Shown: in pieces, positions 6,456 through 14,689 of the stretch
Numbering within the stretch: the stretch's first letter is position 1
Layout: every line of letters starts with the position of its first letter
Assembly: GCF_020829685.1 (NCBI RefSeq)
Contig: NZ_JAIVFR010000037.1
Span: forward strand, 1 to 15,553
Length of the DNA stretch: 15,553 nt
Reading direction: 5' to 3'
DNA from: Nostoc sp. CHAB 5715
GTDB taxonomy: Bacteria > Cyanobacteriota > Cyanobacteriia > Cyanobacteriales > Nostocaceae
Position numbers and translations under genes: made by a program
The notes under the pieces: model-generated
Database searches by the model: none
Told to the model about the DNA's origin: nothing
Seen by the model: only the letters and a program-made list of their open reading frames with translations

Positions 6456-6571
6456 GTAATGACTGTGGGAATCATAACTAATTATCCGGACTTGATATTA
6501 GATAGCAATCCGATTTATCGCATGAAAAATCTAATAAGCACGTCTATTTGTGTGCTAAATAATATTAATAA

Positions 6572-7441
6572 TTAAAGTGGCGTAATCCAATAGGTAATGC
6601 CCTGGACAACTTGTTTGTTAAAACCAAACAGAGGTAAATTATCTTCAGTTAAACCCACATAAGTCCAATGTGGAACATCATTTTGTACAGTTTGAAACCA
6701 ACCATTTTGATTAAGAGCTTTTCTTTGTTCTTTGCTACTTACACGTAAATCAATTGCTAATCCCCAGAGATGTTGTGAAGTTCCAGGAGGTGCAACCACA
6801 CCGAGAATTTTTGTTTCTTTGCCCTGTTGAACTTTTGCCAAAACTTGATTGTTAGCATATTTGTGCCAAAATTTTAAATTAGTGTTGAAAGTGCGAGTAC
6901 AATCACTAGAACCATAACCAGATTTTAGCGGTATCCGTTGTTGTATTCGCGCTTTATTTAAAGCATCAGCCGCCGATTTTTGTAAGTAACAGTCGTTAGT
7001 GTCATTAACATGATCCATTGTTAAAGTATCTTGAAACTCTCGGGTTTCTTGTTCATTAGCAAAGATATTTTTTTGCGGTAGTTTAATCCCGACATCTTGA
7101 TTTACAAAGACTGCGCCATAGGTTCGCAGCAAAATATATTCATAAGTACCAGGCTGGGGAACTGTGAGTAATTTTCTAGCGATCGCAGATAAAAAACGCT
7201 GTTTAGCATTTAATTTTAAATCGGGAATAAATGGTTCTGATGTTGTCTTTTTATAGGGATCTGTACAAGATAACGAATCAGTACTCAAGCATCCGTTTAA
7301 TGGTTGGGCGGTTATAGCAACTTTATGGTGGGTAATCTCATTACTAGCTACTAGTATAAAAATTATCAAAATAACTATACTGATGAAAGTTGCCTTTCTA
7401 ATAATTATAGTAATATTTTTCTTTTGGAGGGTAAGTTTCAT
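6572..7441 (-). CDS. Membrane-anchored M15 (VanY-like) D-Ala-D-Ala carboxypeptidase family protein
   Basis: A 289-residue protein with a short basic N-terminus, one membrane segment (about 17-32, IVILIIFILVASNE) and an extracytoplasmic domain. The C-terminal half shows the M15 zinc-peptidase signature: GTSQHLWGLAIDLRV gives ligands H224 and D231, and VPHWTYVG gives H258. Such enzymes trim the terminal D-Ala of peptidoglycan stem peptides. The ExxH catalytic Glu position is Asp here (DVPH). Two Cys (C151 and C181) could form a disulfide. The frame is open to a TTG at 7468, but I prefer the ATG at 7441 because the extra nine residues add nothing recognisable; neither start has a clear ribosome binding site. 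Stop TAA at 6574-6572. Substrate unproven. It stands alone between convergent and divergent neighbours. Confidence 0.8.
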   Translation of the reverse strand: MKLTLQKKNITIIIRKATFISIVILIIFILVASNEITHHKVAITAQPLNGCLSTDSLSCTDPYKKTTSEPFIPDLKLNAKQRFLSAIARKLLTVPQPGTYEYILLRTYGAVFVNQDVGIKLPQKNIFANEQETREFQDTLTMDHVNDTNDCYLQKSAADALNKARIQQRIPLKSGYGSSDCTRTFNTNLKFWHKYANNQVLAKVQQGKETKILGVVAPPGTSQHLWGLAIDLRVSSKEQRKALNQNGWFQTVQNDVPHWTYVGLTEDNLPLFGFNKQVVQGITYWITPL

Positions 7442-7468
7442 TTCTAAATAATTGCTGAGTTGATTCAA

Positions 7469-7840
7469 GAATAAAATTCACAAGGTTTTAGCAAATATTT
7501 CTTATTGCTCAGTTAAAAATACAAATTAATTATTTTTCGGTTTTGAACTATAGTTTCATCCAAATTACCAGCAATATCTAATATATACCAGTAAAACTTT
7601 TCAATTGGTGTTAATTAATGACTAAATATGTGAACAATAGTTGTAATTAACAACCCAAAACGTTGCCATAAAATTTCAAAAATATTATGTTTTTTGCTGA
7701 GTACTCAAGTTTAAAAATGGAAACTTGTCTTTAATTAAGTACTAGTAAATTTGATAACTTTTTTATCATAAAGATACATCCATGAAACCACTGGAACAGT
7801 TAAAATTGAAAAGAACTCTCAGCTTGCTGATCCTGTAAGT
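7469..7840. other. AT-rich divergent intergenic region
   Basis: About 370 bases separate the divergent peptidase and mnmG genes, so promoters for both should lie here. The DNA is strongly AT-rich, with several ATTAATTAA-type stretches and a small dyad TGATAACTTTTTTATCA at 7751-7767. I could not pick a convincing -35/-10 pair, NtcA-type GTA-N8-TAC site, or small gene. Confidence 0.4.
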
Positions 7841-9784
7841 ATGACCATGCACAATTCCGTTGAATTCCAAGACGCTTTTGATGTCATAGTCGTCGGTGCA
7901 GGTCACTCCGGTTGCGAAGCAGCTCTCGCCTCTGCACGCCTCGGTTGTCGTACCCTGCTATTGACGCTCAACTTGGATAAAATCGCTTGGCAACCTTGTA
8001 ACCCAGCAGTGGGTGGCCCGGCCAAATCTCAGTTGACTCATGAGGTAGATGCACTCGGCGGGGAAATTGGTAAAGTAGCAGACCGCACCTACCTACAAAA
8101 ACGTATCCTCAACTCTTCACGGGGGCCTGCTGTTTGGGCATTACGCGCCCAGACAGACAAGCGCGAATATGCAGCAGTGATGAAGAATATTGTCGAGAAC
8201 CAAGAAAACTTGACAATCCGTGAAAGTATGGCAACAGATTTGGTACTGGGTGCTAACGGTGAAGTTATCGGCGTTGAAACTTATTTTGGTGTAGGGTTCC
8301 AATGTAAAGCAGTGATCTTGACAACTGGCACCTTCCTCGGAGGGAAAATTTGGGTTGGTAACAAATCAATGCCAGCCGGACGTGCAGGGGAGTTTGCGGC
8401 TGAAGGATTGACACAAACCCTAAATCGCCTGGGATTTGAAACCGGAAGACTCAAAACTGGAACTCCAGCCCGGGTAGACAAGCGATCGGTAAATTATAGT
8501 AAAATGCTCATCCAGCCAGGGGATGAAGATGTACGCTGGTTTAGCTTTGACCCGGATGCGTGGGTAGAACGGGAACAGATGCCTTGCTACATCACCCGCA
8601 CAACTGCCGAAACCCATCGCCTAATTCAGGAAAATTTGCACCTGTCGCCAGTTTATGGCGGTTGGGTGGAAGCGAAAGGGCCGCGTTATTGTCCCAGTAT
8701 TGAAGATAAAATTGTGCGCTTTGCCGATAAGGAAAGCCATCAAATCTTTATTGAACCAGAAGGACGGGATATACCCGAACTTTATATCCAAGGGTTTTCC
8801 ACAGGGTTGCCAGAAAATTTGCAACTGCAAATGTTGCGGACTCTCCCCGGTTTAGAAAAATGTGTGATGCTTCGTCCAGCGTATGCTGTGGAATATGACT
8901 ATTTACCTGCAACTCAGTGTTACCCCACACTGATGACTAAGAAGATTGCCGGACTGTTTTGTGCTGGGCAGATTAACGGCACTACAGGTTATGAAGAAGC
9001 TGCTGCCCAAGGGCTTGTGGCGGGAATTAACGCCGCTCGATTTGTTCGTTCTCAAGAAATGATTGTCTTTGCCCGCGAGCAAAGTTACATTGGAACGCTA
9101 GTTGATGACTTGTGTACAAAAGACCTGCGGGAACCTTACCGCATGCTTACCAGTAGGTCTGAGTACCGATTGATATTGCGTTCTGACAATGCCGACCAAC
9201 GCTTGACACCCTTGGGACGGGAAATCGGTTTAATTGACGATCGCCGATGGGATCTATTTACCCAAAAGCAAGCCAATATTACCACAGAAAAGCAAAGATT
9301 GCAAGCCATACGAGTCAAAGAACATGATGAAATAGGAATAGCGATCGCATCTAATACCCAGCAATTAATCAAAGGTTCAATTACCCTCAATGACTTGCTG
9401 CGGCGTCCAGGATTCCATTACGTTGACCTCGACAGGTTCGGACTAGGAAACCCCAACCTCAACCGCGCCCAGAAAGAAGGCGCAGAAATTGACATCAAGT
9501 ATTCTGGCTATCTCGCTAGGCAACAAAATCAGATTGACCAAATTGCCCGCCAAGCGCATCGCCAGTTACCTGCGGATTTAGATTATACAACAATTGATAC
9601 TCTTTCCAAAGAGGCACGGGAAAAGCTAACTCACGTAAAACCACTCACTCTTGGTCAAGCTGCACGTATAGGTGGTGTAAACCCAGCCGATGTTAACGCT
9701 TTATTATTATATTTAGAATTGCGTAGAACCAAGAGCCAGTCGGAGTTTCCAGCGTTAGCTTCACACAAACTTGATAAAGACTGA
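7841..9784 (+). CDS. mnmG: tRNA uridine-5-carboxymethylaminomethyl(34) synthesis enzyme MnmG (GidA)
   Basis: MnmG is the FAD protein that, with the GTPase MnmE, builds the (carboxymethyl)aminomethyl group on U34 of tRNAs reading split codon boxes. The 647 residues fit the family. The N-terminal dinucleotide-binding motif [19 protein letters not shown] lies at about 17-35. [12 protein letters not shown] holds C51, equivalent to E. coli C47, and [12 protein letters not shown] holds C282, equivalent to C277. [10 protein letters not shown] (201-210) and [19 protein letters not shown] are further family signatures. The helical C-terminal domain ends in the usual [22 protein letters not shown] codons at 7841 and 7847 are both possible; neither has a strong ribosome binding site, so the first is kept. 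It is the first gene of a same-strand run to 11353. No truncation or odd residues. Confidence 0.97.
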   Translation: MTMHNSVEFQDAFDVIVVGAGHSGCEAALASARLGCRTLLLTLNLDKIAWQPCNPAVGGPAKSQLTHEVDALGGEIGKVADRTYLQKRILNSSRGPAVWALRAQTDKREYAAVMKNIVENQENLTIRESMATDLVLGANGEVIGVETYFGVGFQCKAVILTTGTFLGGKIWVGNKSMPAGRAGEFAAEGLTQTLNRLGFETGRLKTGTPARVDKRSVNYSKMLIQPGDEDVRWFSFDPDAWVEREQMPCYITRTTAETHRLIQENLHLSPVYGGWVEAKGPRYCPSIEDKIVRFADKESHQIFIEPEGRDIPELYIQGFSTGLPENLQLQMLRTLPGLEKCVMLRPAYAVEYDYLPATQCYPTLMTKKIAGLFCAGQINGTTGYEEAAAQGLVAGINAARFVRSQEMIVFAREQSYIGTLVDDLCTKDLREPYRMLTSRSEYRLILRSDNADQRLTPLGREIGLIDDRRWDLFTQKQANITTEKQRLQAIRVKEHDEIGIAIASNTQQLIKGSITLNDLLRRPGFHYVDLDRFGLGNPNLNRAQKEGAEIDIKYSGYLARQQNQIDQIARQAHRQLPADLDYTTIDTLSKEAREKLTHVKPLTLGQAARIGGVNPADVNALLLYLELRRTKSQSEFPALASHKLDKD

Positions 9785-9810
9785 GTATAGTAGTAGGGAG
9801 GGAGATTGGT

Positions 9811-9933
9811 ATGATAGATGACATAAATATTAGTAATGGCATCATCAACAATCTCCAGATTAAAGTTGACTTTAATACCAACGCTCAACCAACTCGTCTC
9901 AATCAGACGGCAGATTGGATATTTTATCTGTAA
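9811..9933 (+). CDS. Possible 40-residue small protein with a strong ribosome binding site
   Basis: An ATG at 9811 is preceded by GGAGGGAG (9797-9804) at ideal spacing, the best Shine-Dalgarno sequence in the window. It opens a 40-codon frame, MIDDINISNGIINNLQIKVD onward, ending WIFYL and TAA at 9931-9933. It sits 26 bases after mnmG and 61 bases before the preferred start of the next gene, in a different frame from it. Asn/Ile-rich, slightly acidic, no membrane segment. I do not recognise it. It could be a genuine small protein, the decayed 5' end of a gene, or a leader peptide for the downstream gene. Confidence 0.4.
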   Translation: MIDDINISNGIINNLQIKVDFNTNAQPTRLNQTADWIFYL

Positions 9934-9994
9934 TCCTAATTCCCAGGCAGTAGGCGCGGCGTTTCCTCGTCCTAGCAACAAAGATAGAAAGTCT

Positions 9995-11353
9995 ATGTTA
10001 CAAGAAGCCAGCACCCGTCTCATAGTACCGGAACCATCAGAAGACTTAATCGCCAACGAGCCTTGGTCGATAGAAAACTATGCTGATGGTCTAATGGATG
10101 AACTCTTTGCCGATATCGACTCCATTCTGGATGTTAGTAGTAATCTGCTTTCTCAAACCGTTAGGCACAGTAGGCAGAAGAAATCGAACCAGTCTGTTGC
10201 TGGGGTTTCTCCCCAACCTCAACGCCAGTCGCCTCCAGAAAACGTGGTGCAAACTGTTATGACGATGCCGCAGATTATCTTACCGAACACACTGAACCAA
10301 CCAGTGCAGTCAGTTGCTCAAGATAACCACAAACACTTGAGTACCGTTGTATTTGACACCGCTACCATAAAAAGAGCTAGTAGAAAGCGTCCCAAAAGTA
10401 GTCAGAATTTGGGCAAACTGCTGATGGTGGGAACAACTTTAGGCGTGGCGATCGCTGGTACTATCTACCTAGTACAGTCTGGAGTCGTATATCTTTTAAA
10501 TCCCAACTTGACCCAGCCAGCTGTTCTAATGCCGCAACCGCAGTCACAGTTGCCAACAAAAGTAGAAATTGAGGCAGATTTGGTTGACTACATGCTGCAA
10601 GCGCTGGCAGTTATAGATAAGCAAGAAGTAAAAAGCAATCAAAAATCTGCCAGCCCAGGATTCTCTACTCAGGCAAATACTAACCAAATAGCCCTTGGTA
10701 ACAGGCAAACAACTGCTAATCTACCACCACTTCCACTTCTAGCTAACAATACACCACCAGCCCCAAACCGTTCTGGAAAGGTTGTTGAGCGCATCTACGT
10801 TCCCGTTTATCAAGCGCCGTCGCCCATGCGCTACGCACTGCCGGTCATTCCTGAGACTCCCACACTTTTACCACAAGTTGCCAGTGCGTTACAGGAATCT
10901 CAACCGAATGTTGTGAAAAATGCCCTGAATACGGTGCGACAAGCTGCCAAGCCTGTAACTGTCAACATGTTAGCTGCGGCTGTAAGAGCCGAACTTAAAC
11001 CTGTAGCTGCGAAAACTGCACCGATTATCGTGCGGCAAACACCCAGCCCTCTGCCTGCATTACCAGTAGTTCCATTACGTGAAGCACTTGCCCCATCAGA
11101 ACCAACTATTACCCAGGAACAAGTATATCCGGCAGTTGCGATCGCAGATGCTCCTAGTAATACCTTAGAAGGATTACTAGAGTTAGGCAATAAATCTGCC
11201 GCTTTGTTTAAAATTGATGGCGTGACTCGCCACATCAATATGGGTGAAAGTATCGGCTCAAGCGGTTGGACATTAGTAGATGTGAGTAATGGTGAAGCTG
11301 TTATCCGCCGTAACGGCGAAGTGCGATCGATTTACGCAGGGCAGAAATTATAA
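9995..11353 (+). CDS. Single-pass membrane protein with PilP/GspC-like C-terminal domain
   Basis: 452 residues from the ATG at 9995 (MLQEASTRLIVPEPSEDL). The layout is a polar, probably cytoplasmic N-terminus (1-138, with the acidic stretch YADGLMDELFADIDSILD), basic residues (RKRPK, 130-134), one membrane segment (about 140-162), a long Pro/Gln/Ala-rich periplasmic linker (170-385), and a compact C-terminal domain of about 60 residues. The latter has LLELGNKSAALFKIDG, then RHINMGESIGSSGWTLVDV, then AVIRRNGEVRSIYAGQKL. That pattern resembles the small beta domain of PilP (type IV pili) and GspC (type II secretion), which bridge inner-membrane parts to the outer-membrane secretin. A role in an envelope-spanning machine is inference. 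The frame is open upstream to an ATG at 9836, but that start lacks a ribosome binding site and overlaps the 9811 ORF. Confidence 0.7.
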   Translation: MLQEASTRLIVPEPSEDLIANEPWSIENYADGLMDELFADIDSILDVSSNLLSQTVRHSRQKKSNQSVAGVSPQPQRQSPPENVVQTVMTMPQIILPNTLNQPVQSVAQDNHKHLSTVVFDTATIKRASRKRPKSSQNLGKLLMVGTTLGVAIAGTIYLVQSGVVYLLNPNLTQPAVLMPQPQSQLPTKVEIEADLVDYMLQALAVIDKQEVKSNQKSASPGFSTQANTNQIALGNRQTTANLPPLPLLANNTPPAPNRSGKVVERIYVPVYQAPSPMRYALPVIPETPTLLPQVASALQESQPNVVKNALNTVRQAAKPVTVNMLAAAVRAELKPVAAKTAPIIVRQTPSPLPALPVVPLREALAPSEPTITQEQVYPAVAIADAPSNTLEGLLELGNKSAALFKIDGVTRHINMGESIGSSGWTLVDVSNGEAVIRRNGEVRSIYAGQKL

Positions 11354-11423
11354 TAAGCTGTTTAAACCTCTCTCTTGTAGCCCATCAAGCCAACTTTGCT
11401 TCGTAAATCAAAATCAATGCGAT

Positions 11424-11439
11424 AGACCACTAGTGGTCT
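11424..11439. repeat. Perfect 16-bp palindrome between convergent genes
   Basis: AGACCACTAGTGGTCT reads the same on both strands. It lies in the 195-bp gap between two convergent genes, 71 bases after the stop of the PilP-like gene. There is no T-run next to it, so it is either a weak shared terminator or a protein-binding site. Confidence 0.5.
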
Positions 11440-11467
11440 GTATCACATTAGTTCTGAGGGAGCAAAT

Positions 11468-11532
11468 CTTGACTTTTGAATGCGTGACTTTTGACTTTTG
11501 ACTTCCCCGTTCGCGCAGCGTCCCGTAGGGAA
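11468..11532. repeat. Heptanucleotide repeats joined to a dispersed hairpin repeat
   Basis: TTGACTT-type 7-bp repeats (11468-11503) run into CTTCCCC-N-GAAGGGG enclosing TCGCGCAGCGTCCCGTAGGGA (core dyad TCCC-GTA-GGGA at 11521-11531). A relative of the same core, TCTC-GTA-GAGA, is at 14610-14620. Such words are repeated throughout Nostoc genomes. The outer CTTCCCC/GAAGGGG arms can form a longer stem that may end transcription of either convergent neighbour. Confidence 0.65.
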
Positions 11533-11548
11533 GGGGTTGACTTACCTT

Positions 11549-13834
11549 TTACCGCCGATTGCGAAAACCTTGTCTTCCATTAACTTGGTCAAAAAGTACA
11601 TCGTATTTATCAAAAAATGCGATGCCAGTATTTACAAATATAGGAAGTTCTGCTTGTGGCGAGATACTCAAATTCCAGCGATTAAATCCGTCGCGGGTTC
11701 CTGGTGTCACACTATAATCAAAAATGCCATTAATTGCTATTTTTAGAGCATTTGCTGAACGTAACACTCCTGGTTTGAGTTTACCTGCTGTGGAAGCTGA
11801 CTTGAATTGAGTCAAACCATTAATAGTTCCAGTATCAGCGATTGTTGTGCCATTACAAGAATTTTTAGCAGAACTCCCAGCAAGAGTTAAACAAACTTTA
11901 CTCAGTCGAGAGTCCCATATGTTACCAGGTACACCATTTATTTCGCTTTGTTGACTCCAAGGAGCCATTTTGAAACCTGCTTGATTATCAGCAGTTAAAC
12001 CGAGGATTAAACTGCCATTCTTGTTACTATCACCATTTCCAATGACTATAAATCCGTTACTCAGATTGCCTGGTAATTTTCTCAACGGATTATAGAGAAG
12101 TGACTTTTCAAAATAGTTTACACCGATAATACCAGAAAATGGTACACCACTCTTTGCTGAACAATTAGGCTTTTGGGCAGTACATTGGCGACTAGTAACA
12201 ATCTGTACCGGAACGGGTTCTGCGGCGGGAAGCAAACCAAACCGGATATTAGTATAAACTAATTCTCCCTCCAGGATAGTACCATCATTTAATACCTCCT
12301 TGATATTTTGGCCTGTTCTGCGGATAGGGGCATTACCTAAAAACTCTTTGGGAACTCGCAGCCCTGCTGACCCTGTATCTAATAAGATACGCCTTGGTTG
12401 ACCACCTGCGATCGCCATTTCCAAAAAATAGCCGCGAACACGTTGACCGAGGGAAGGTTTTGTGTATAAAGGTAGGGATATGGTATCAAAAGTTGGCTTG
12501 CGGGGTGTATTTTGGGAGATATCGCGCAACGCTGGGTTTGGGTAAAGAGCCGCAAATGCTGACTGTCGTTGCGCTGCTGGTTCAGGCGCGATATCCCAAA
12601 GGCTTTCGTAGTAGAAAAAGCCGATACCTAAACCGCGTTGTTGTGCTGCTTGCACCTGGGATTGGATTTGTGGCATGGAAACTGGGCGATTTCGTAACCC
12701 CGCCATAATACCGATACCAGTTGGGATGACTTGTTTTGTTTCTAAAATTTCTGGGCGGTTAATTTGAGCGATAAAACTTTCTAAATCATTACGGTACACT
12801 TGCATAACCAACTCATCGACAATACCCAACCGTACCCAGTTGAGCCAGTCTTGCAGTTGCAGCTTGTAGGCGAAATCATAATAATTAGGAGCAACTGAGA
12901 AAATAGCATTCGGTTTTCTAGCTTTCACAGTTTGCTGGAGGTCTACCATGAATGTAGTGATTTTATCTGCCCGCCATTTTATCCATGCTTGAGCTTGGGG
13001 ATTGGGTGGGGGAGGATTGCCAGTTTCTTGAGTATATAGATTAATTGTGTATTTATCGTAACCAAAATCTACAGGTAAACTCGTATGGTCGTCAAATTGA
13101 ACGCCATCAGCATCGTATTGAGTAATGACTTCCATCACGAGTTCGGTGATAAACTTTTGCACCTCCGGGTGAAACGGATTTAACCACGCTACTTCACCCG
13201 CAGCACTAATTGAAGTTTGAGTCTCATCCGACTTTTGTGTTAGCCAATCTGGATGCTCAGATGCGAGTTCCGAAGTTAGGGGAACCATGAAACCAAATTC
13301 AAACCAAGGTATTGCTAGTAAGCCTTCTCTGCGGGCTTGGCTGATTATGTCTGCAATTACATCTTGTCCATCTGTTCCCTTGAAGAAGAAAGGAATACCC
13401 ATTTTTTGCATGATGGCGCTGGGGTAATATGTATAGCCATCGTTCCATACTACTGGATAAACAGTGTTAAAGTTTAACTGCCGCAGTTGGCTCATGGTTG
13501 CAAGCACCTGCGAGCGATTTCGGAAAACGCTAAAATCGTTACCACTCAGCCACACCCCCCGAATTTCCTGACGAGGTTGAGGAGGTAGTTGGGCAACAGC
13601 AGGGGCAAAGCTGTTGAGTAGCAATACCGCAAGAAATGATATTAGACATAATAATGGCAGCAGACGCTTCCTTAAAAGCCACCAACCTTGATGAAGGGGA
13701 CTAGCTGCAACTCTACCAGACGCTTTACGAAGCTTGCTACGACATAGGAGTAAGCCTCTACGCACAGGCTTAAATAGTAAGTTAGTTAGAGTAGTATTAA
13801 TTTTTATGCTTTTTTCCCAGAACTGAGTTGTCAT
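11549..13834 (-). CDS. Secreted fusion: GHL10-type glycosyl-hydrolase-like domain plus pepsin-like aspartic protease domain
   Basis: A 761-residue protein. An N-terminal membrane/signal segment (about 57-75) ends in a plausible cleavage site (PAVAQLPP, near 82). Residues 88-440 match the family-10-like glycosyl hydrolase group (GHL10, DUF187): EIRGVWLSGNDFSVF, then FNTVYPVVWNDGYTYYPS, PWFEFGFMVP, WLNPFHPEV and YDADGVQFDDH with acidic residues D243, D248 and D249. Residues about 463-757 look like a complete two-lobed pepsin fold: ILLDTGSAGLRV (D486), a Cys-rich loop (C551, C558), GIIGVNYF, a second motif TTIADTGTING (D667), and the closing FFDKYDVLFDQVNGRQGF as in pepsins. It may cut glycans and proteins, or only bind them; activity is inferred. 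The start has about 50 residues before the membrane segment and a weak ribosome binding site, so a later non-ATG start is possible. Confidence 0.85.
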   Translation of the reverse strand: MTTQFWEKSIKINTTLTNLLFKPVRRGLLLCRSKLRKASGRVAASPLHQGWWLLRKRLLPLLCLISFLAVLLLNSFAPAVAQLPPQPRQEIRGVWLSGNDFSVFRNRSQVLATMSQLRQLNFNTVYPVVWNDGYTYYPSAIMQKMGIPFFFKGTDGQDVIADIISQARREGLLAIPWFEFGFMVPLTSELASEHPDWLTQKSDETQTSISAAGEVAWLNPFHPEVQKFITELVMEVITQYDADGVQFDDHTSLPVDFGYDKYTINLYTQETGNPPPPNPQAQAWIKWRADKITTFMVDLQQTVKARKPNAIFSVAPNYYDFAYKLQLQDWLNWVRLGIVDELVMQVYRNDLESFIAQINRPEILETKQVIPTGIGIMAGLRNRPVSMPQIQSQVQAAQQRGLGIGFFYYESLWDIAPEPAAQRQSAFAALYPNPALRDISQNTPRKPTFDTISLPLYTKPSLGQRVRGYFLEMAIAGGQPRRILLDTGSAGLRVPKEFLGNAPIRRTGQNIKEVLNDGTILEGELVYTNIRFGLLPAAEPVPVQIVTSRQCTAQKPNCSAKSGVPFSGIIGVNYFEKSLLYNPLRKLPGNLSNGFIVIGNGDSNKNGSLILGLTADNQAGFKMAPWSQQSEINGVPGNIWDSRLSKVCLTLAGSSAKNSCNGTTIADTGTINGLTQFKSASTAGKLKPGVLRSANALKIAINGIFDYSVTPGTRDGFNRWNLSISPQAELPIFVNTGIAFFDKYDVLFDQVNGRQGFRNRR

Positions 13835-13873
13835 TACTTCTGCTTACTAAATGAGGTTAATTGGTTATATTTC

Positions 13874-13966
13874 TAGGACTTACGCAAAAATCGCCCAAAA
13901 GCTTAATTTATCGAACCGCCAAGACGCCAAGAACGCCAAGAATTCGTAGAGCGTGCGTAAGTCCTA
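13874..13966. mobile_element. MITE-like element 2, 93 bp
   Basis: Perfect 13-bp terminal inverted repeats TAGGACTTACGCA (13874-13886) and TGCGTAAGTCCTA (13954-13966). The outermost TA on each side could be a TA target duplication. The inside carries three CGCCAAGA-type repeats (13918-13942), a common Nostoc word, and no ORF. The ends match those of the insertion at 2837-3031, so both probably depend on one transposase encoded elsewhere. Confidence 0.75.
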
Positions 13967-14249
13967 ATTTCATTCCATATCAACGTTAAATTGCTGCATC
14001 AGGAAAACTGATACAGTAATTTAGCTGCAAGATAGTTGACGCAGTTATAAGGTTAGTAGTGCCAAGTACAAAAAACTCCACGCCACTTGCTCTCTGGAGT
14101 TTCCCGCCGCTTTCGATAAATGTTTCAATGTAACCTGTAATATATTTTCGCTGCTCTCACGCCTACGCCTGGTAGATTTTTTGCATAGCACCATTCCTGC
14201 TATTGGAATTAAGTCACAATAATAATAGGCAATCATAGAGGGTGCTGTT
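13967..14249. other. Intergenic region upstream of the small Phe-rich protein
   Basis: No gene is supported here. The region presumably holds the promoter for the gene at 14250, but no convincing pair of hexamers was found. It includes short words (CTACGCCTGG, CCCGCCGC) that look like worn dispersed repeats. A 63-codon minus-strand frame at 14045-14236 has protein composition typical of chance reading. Confidence 0.4.
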
Positions 14250-14561
14250 ATGTTTCGTCTAACTCAAACTGTTCGGAACTTGTTCCTTCGTCTTCAAGGC
14301 TTGTTTGGTGTTTTATTCCAAAGTGTTTCTAATTTTTTGGGAAATTTATTTGGTTTTTTTGCCAACCTGTTCGGATTTACTAAGTCTGGTTATTTCTTGG
14401 AATCTGATCAGACGCAAGGTATAAAGCAAACTTCTGCAAAAGAGCCAATTGAAACGAATCAGGATAACACTCCTAAAATTTCCGCCACTACCCCCCGTCG
14501 TTCTAATGCCAAAATTGACGACTACTTCCTCAATATGGCTCGTGATGTAAAAAAGAATTAA
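14250..14561 (+). CDS. Small Phe/Leu-rich amphipathic protein of unknown function
   Basis: 103 residues, ATG at 14250 with GAGGG (14238-14242) at good spacing. The first 46 residues are hydrophobic and periodic: FRLTQTVRNLFLRLQGLFG, then VSNFLGNLFGFFANLFGF, with LFG/LFGF recurring every 7-11 residues. This suggests one long amphipathic helix or a membrane-surface hairpin. Residues 50-103 are polar, with Thr/Lys/Asn and a closing IDDYFLNMARDVKKN that looks like a short conserved helix. I do not recognise the family. Roles such as membrane-shape or thylakoid-surface binding fit the sequence but are speculative. It is monocistronic; a dispersed hairpin repeat follows and a toxin-antitoxin pair lies downstream on the other strand. 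Confidence 0.65.
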   Translation: MFRLTQTVRNLFLRLQGLFGVLFQSVSNFLGNLFGFFANLFGFTKSGYFLESDQTQGIKQTSAKEPIETNQDNTPKISATTPRRSNAKIDDYFLNMARDVKKN

Positions 14562-14595
14562 CAAAAGCCAGCAATTGGAGGGTAATCTTAGTGCA

Positions 14596-14640
14596 GCTTT
14601 CGCGGAGCGTCTCGTAGAGAAGCTCGCCTTAGGCATCGCT
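14596..14640. repeat. Dispersed hairpin repeat (GCGTCTCGTAGAGA type)
   Basis: TTCGCGGAGCGTCTCGTAGAGAAGCTCGCCTTA, split as TTCGCGGAGCG and TCTCGTAGAGAAGC, with core dyad TCTC-GTA-GAGA (14610-14620). It is the same family as 11513-11531, where the core is TCCC-GTA-GGGA. The element lies between the convergent genes at 14250 and 14690. Confidence 0.65.
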
Positions 14641-14689
14641 TTCCCACGGTAAGATCATCTCAATTAGGCTTGACTGCTGACTCAGGAGG

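Noticed and set aside
9836..9994. 53-residue N-terminal extension of the PilP-like protein
   Set aside because: The ATG at 9836 has no ribosome binding site and the segment overlaps another ORF that has a strong one; the translated extension looks like non-coding DNA.
9655..10056. 133-codon minus-strand frame
   Set aside because: It is antisense to the end of mnmG and the start of the PilP-like gene, with no recognisable motifs.
12394..12708. 104-codon plus-strand frame
   Set aside because: It is antisense to the GHL10/pepsin fusion gene, which has strong family motifs.
6572..13834. One functional cluster for envelope remodelling
   Set aside because: The genes face different directions, include the housekeeping gene mnmG, and share no visible regulation; adjacency alone does not support a system.
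14045..14236. 63-codon minus-strand frame
   Set aside because: Low-information translation in an intergenic region full of repeat words, with no supporting ribosome binding site.
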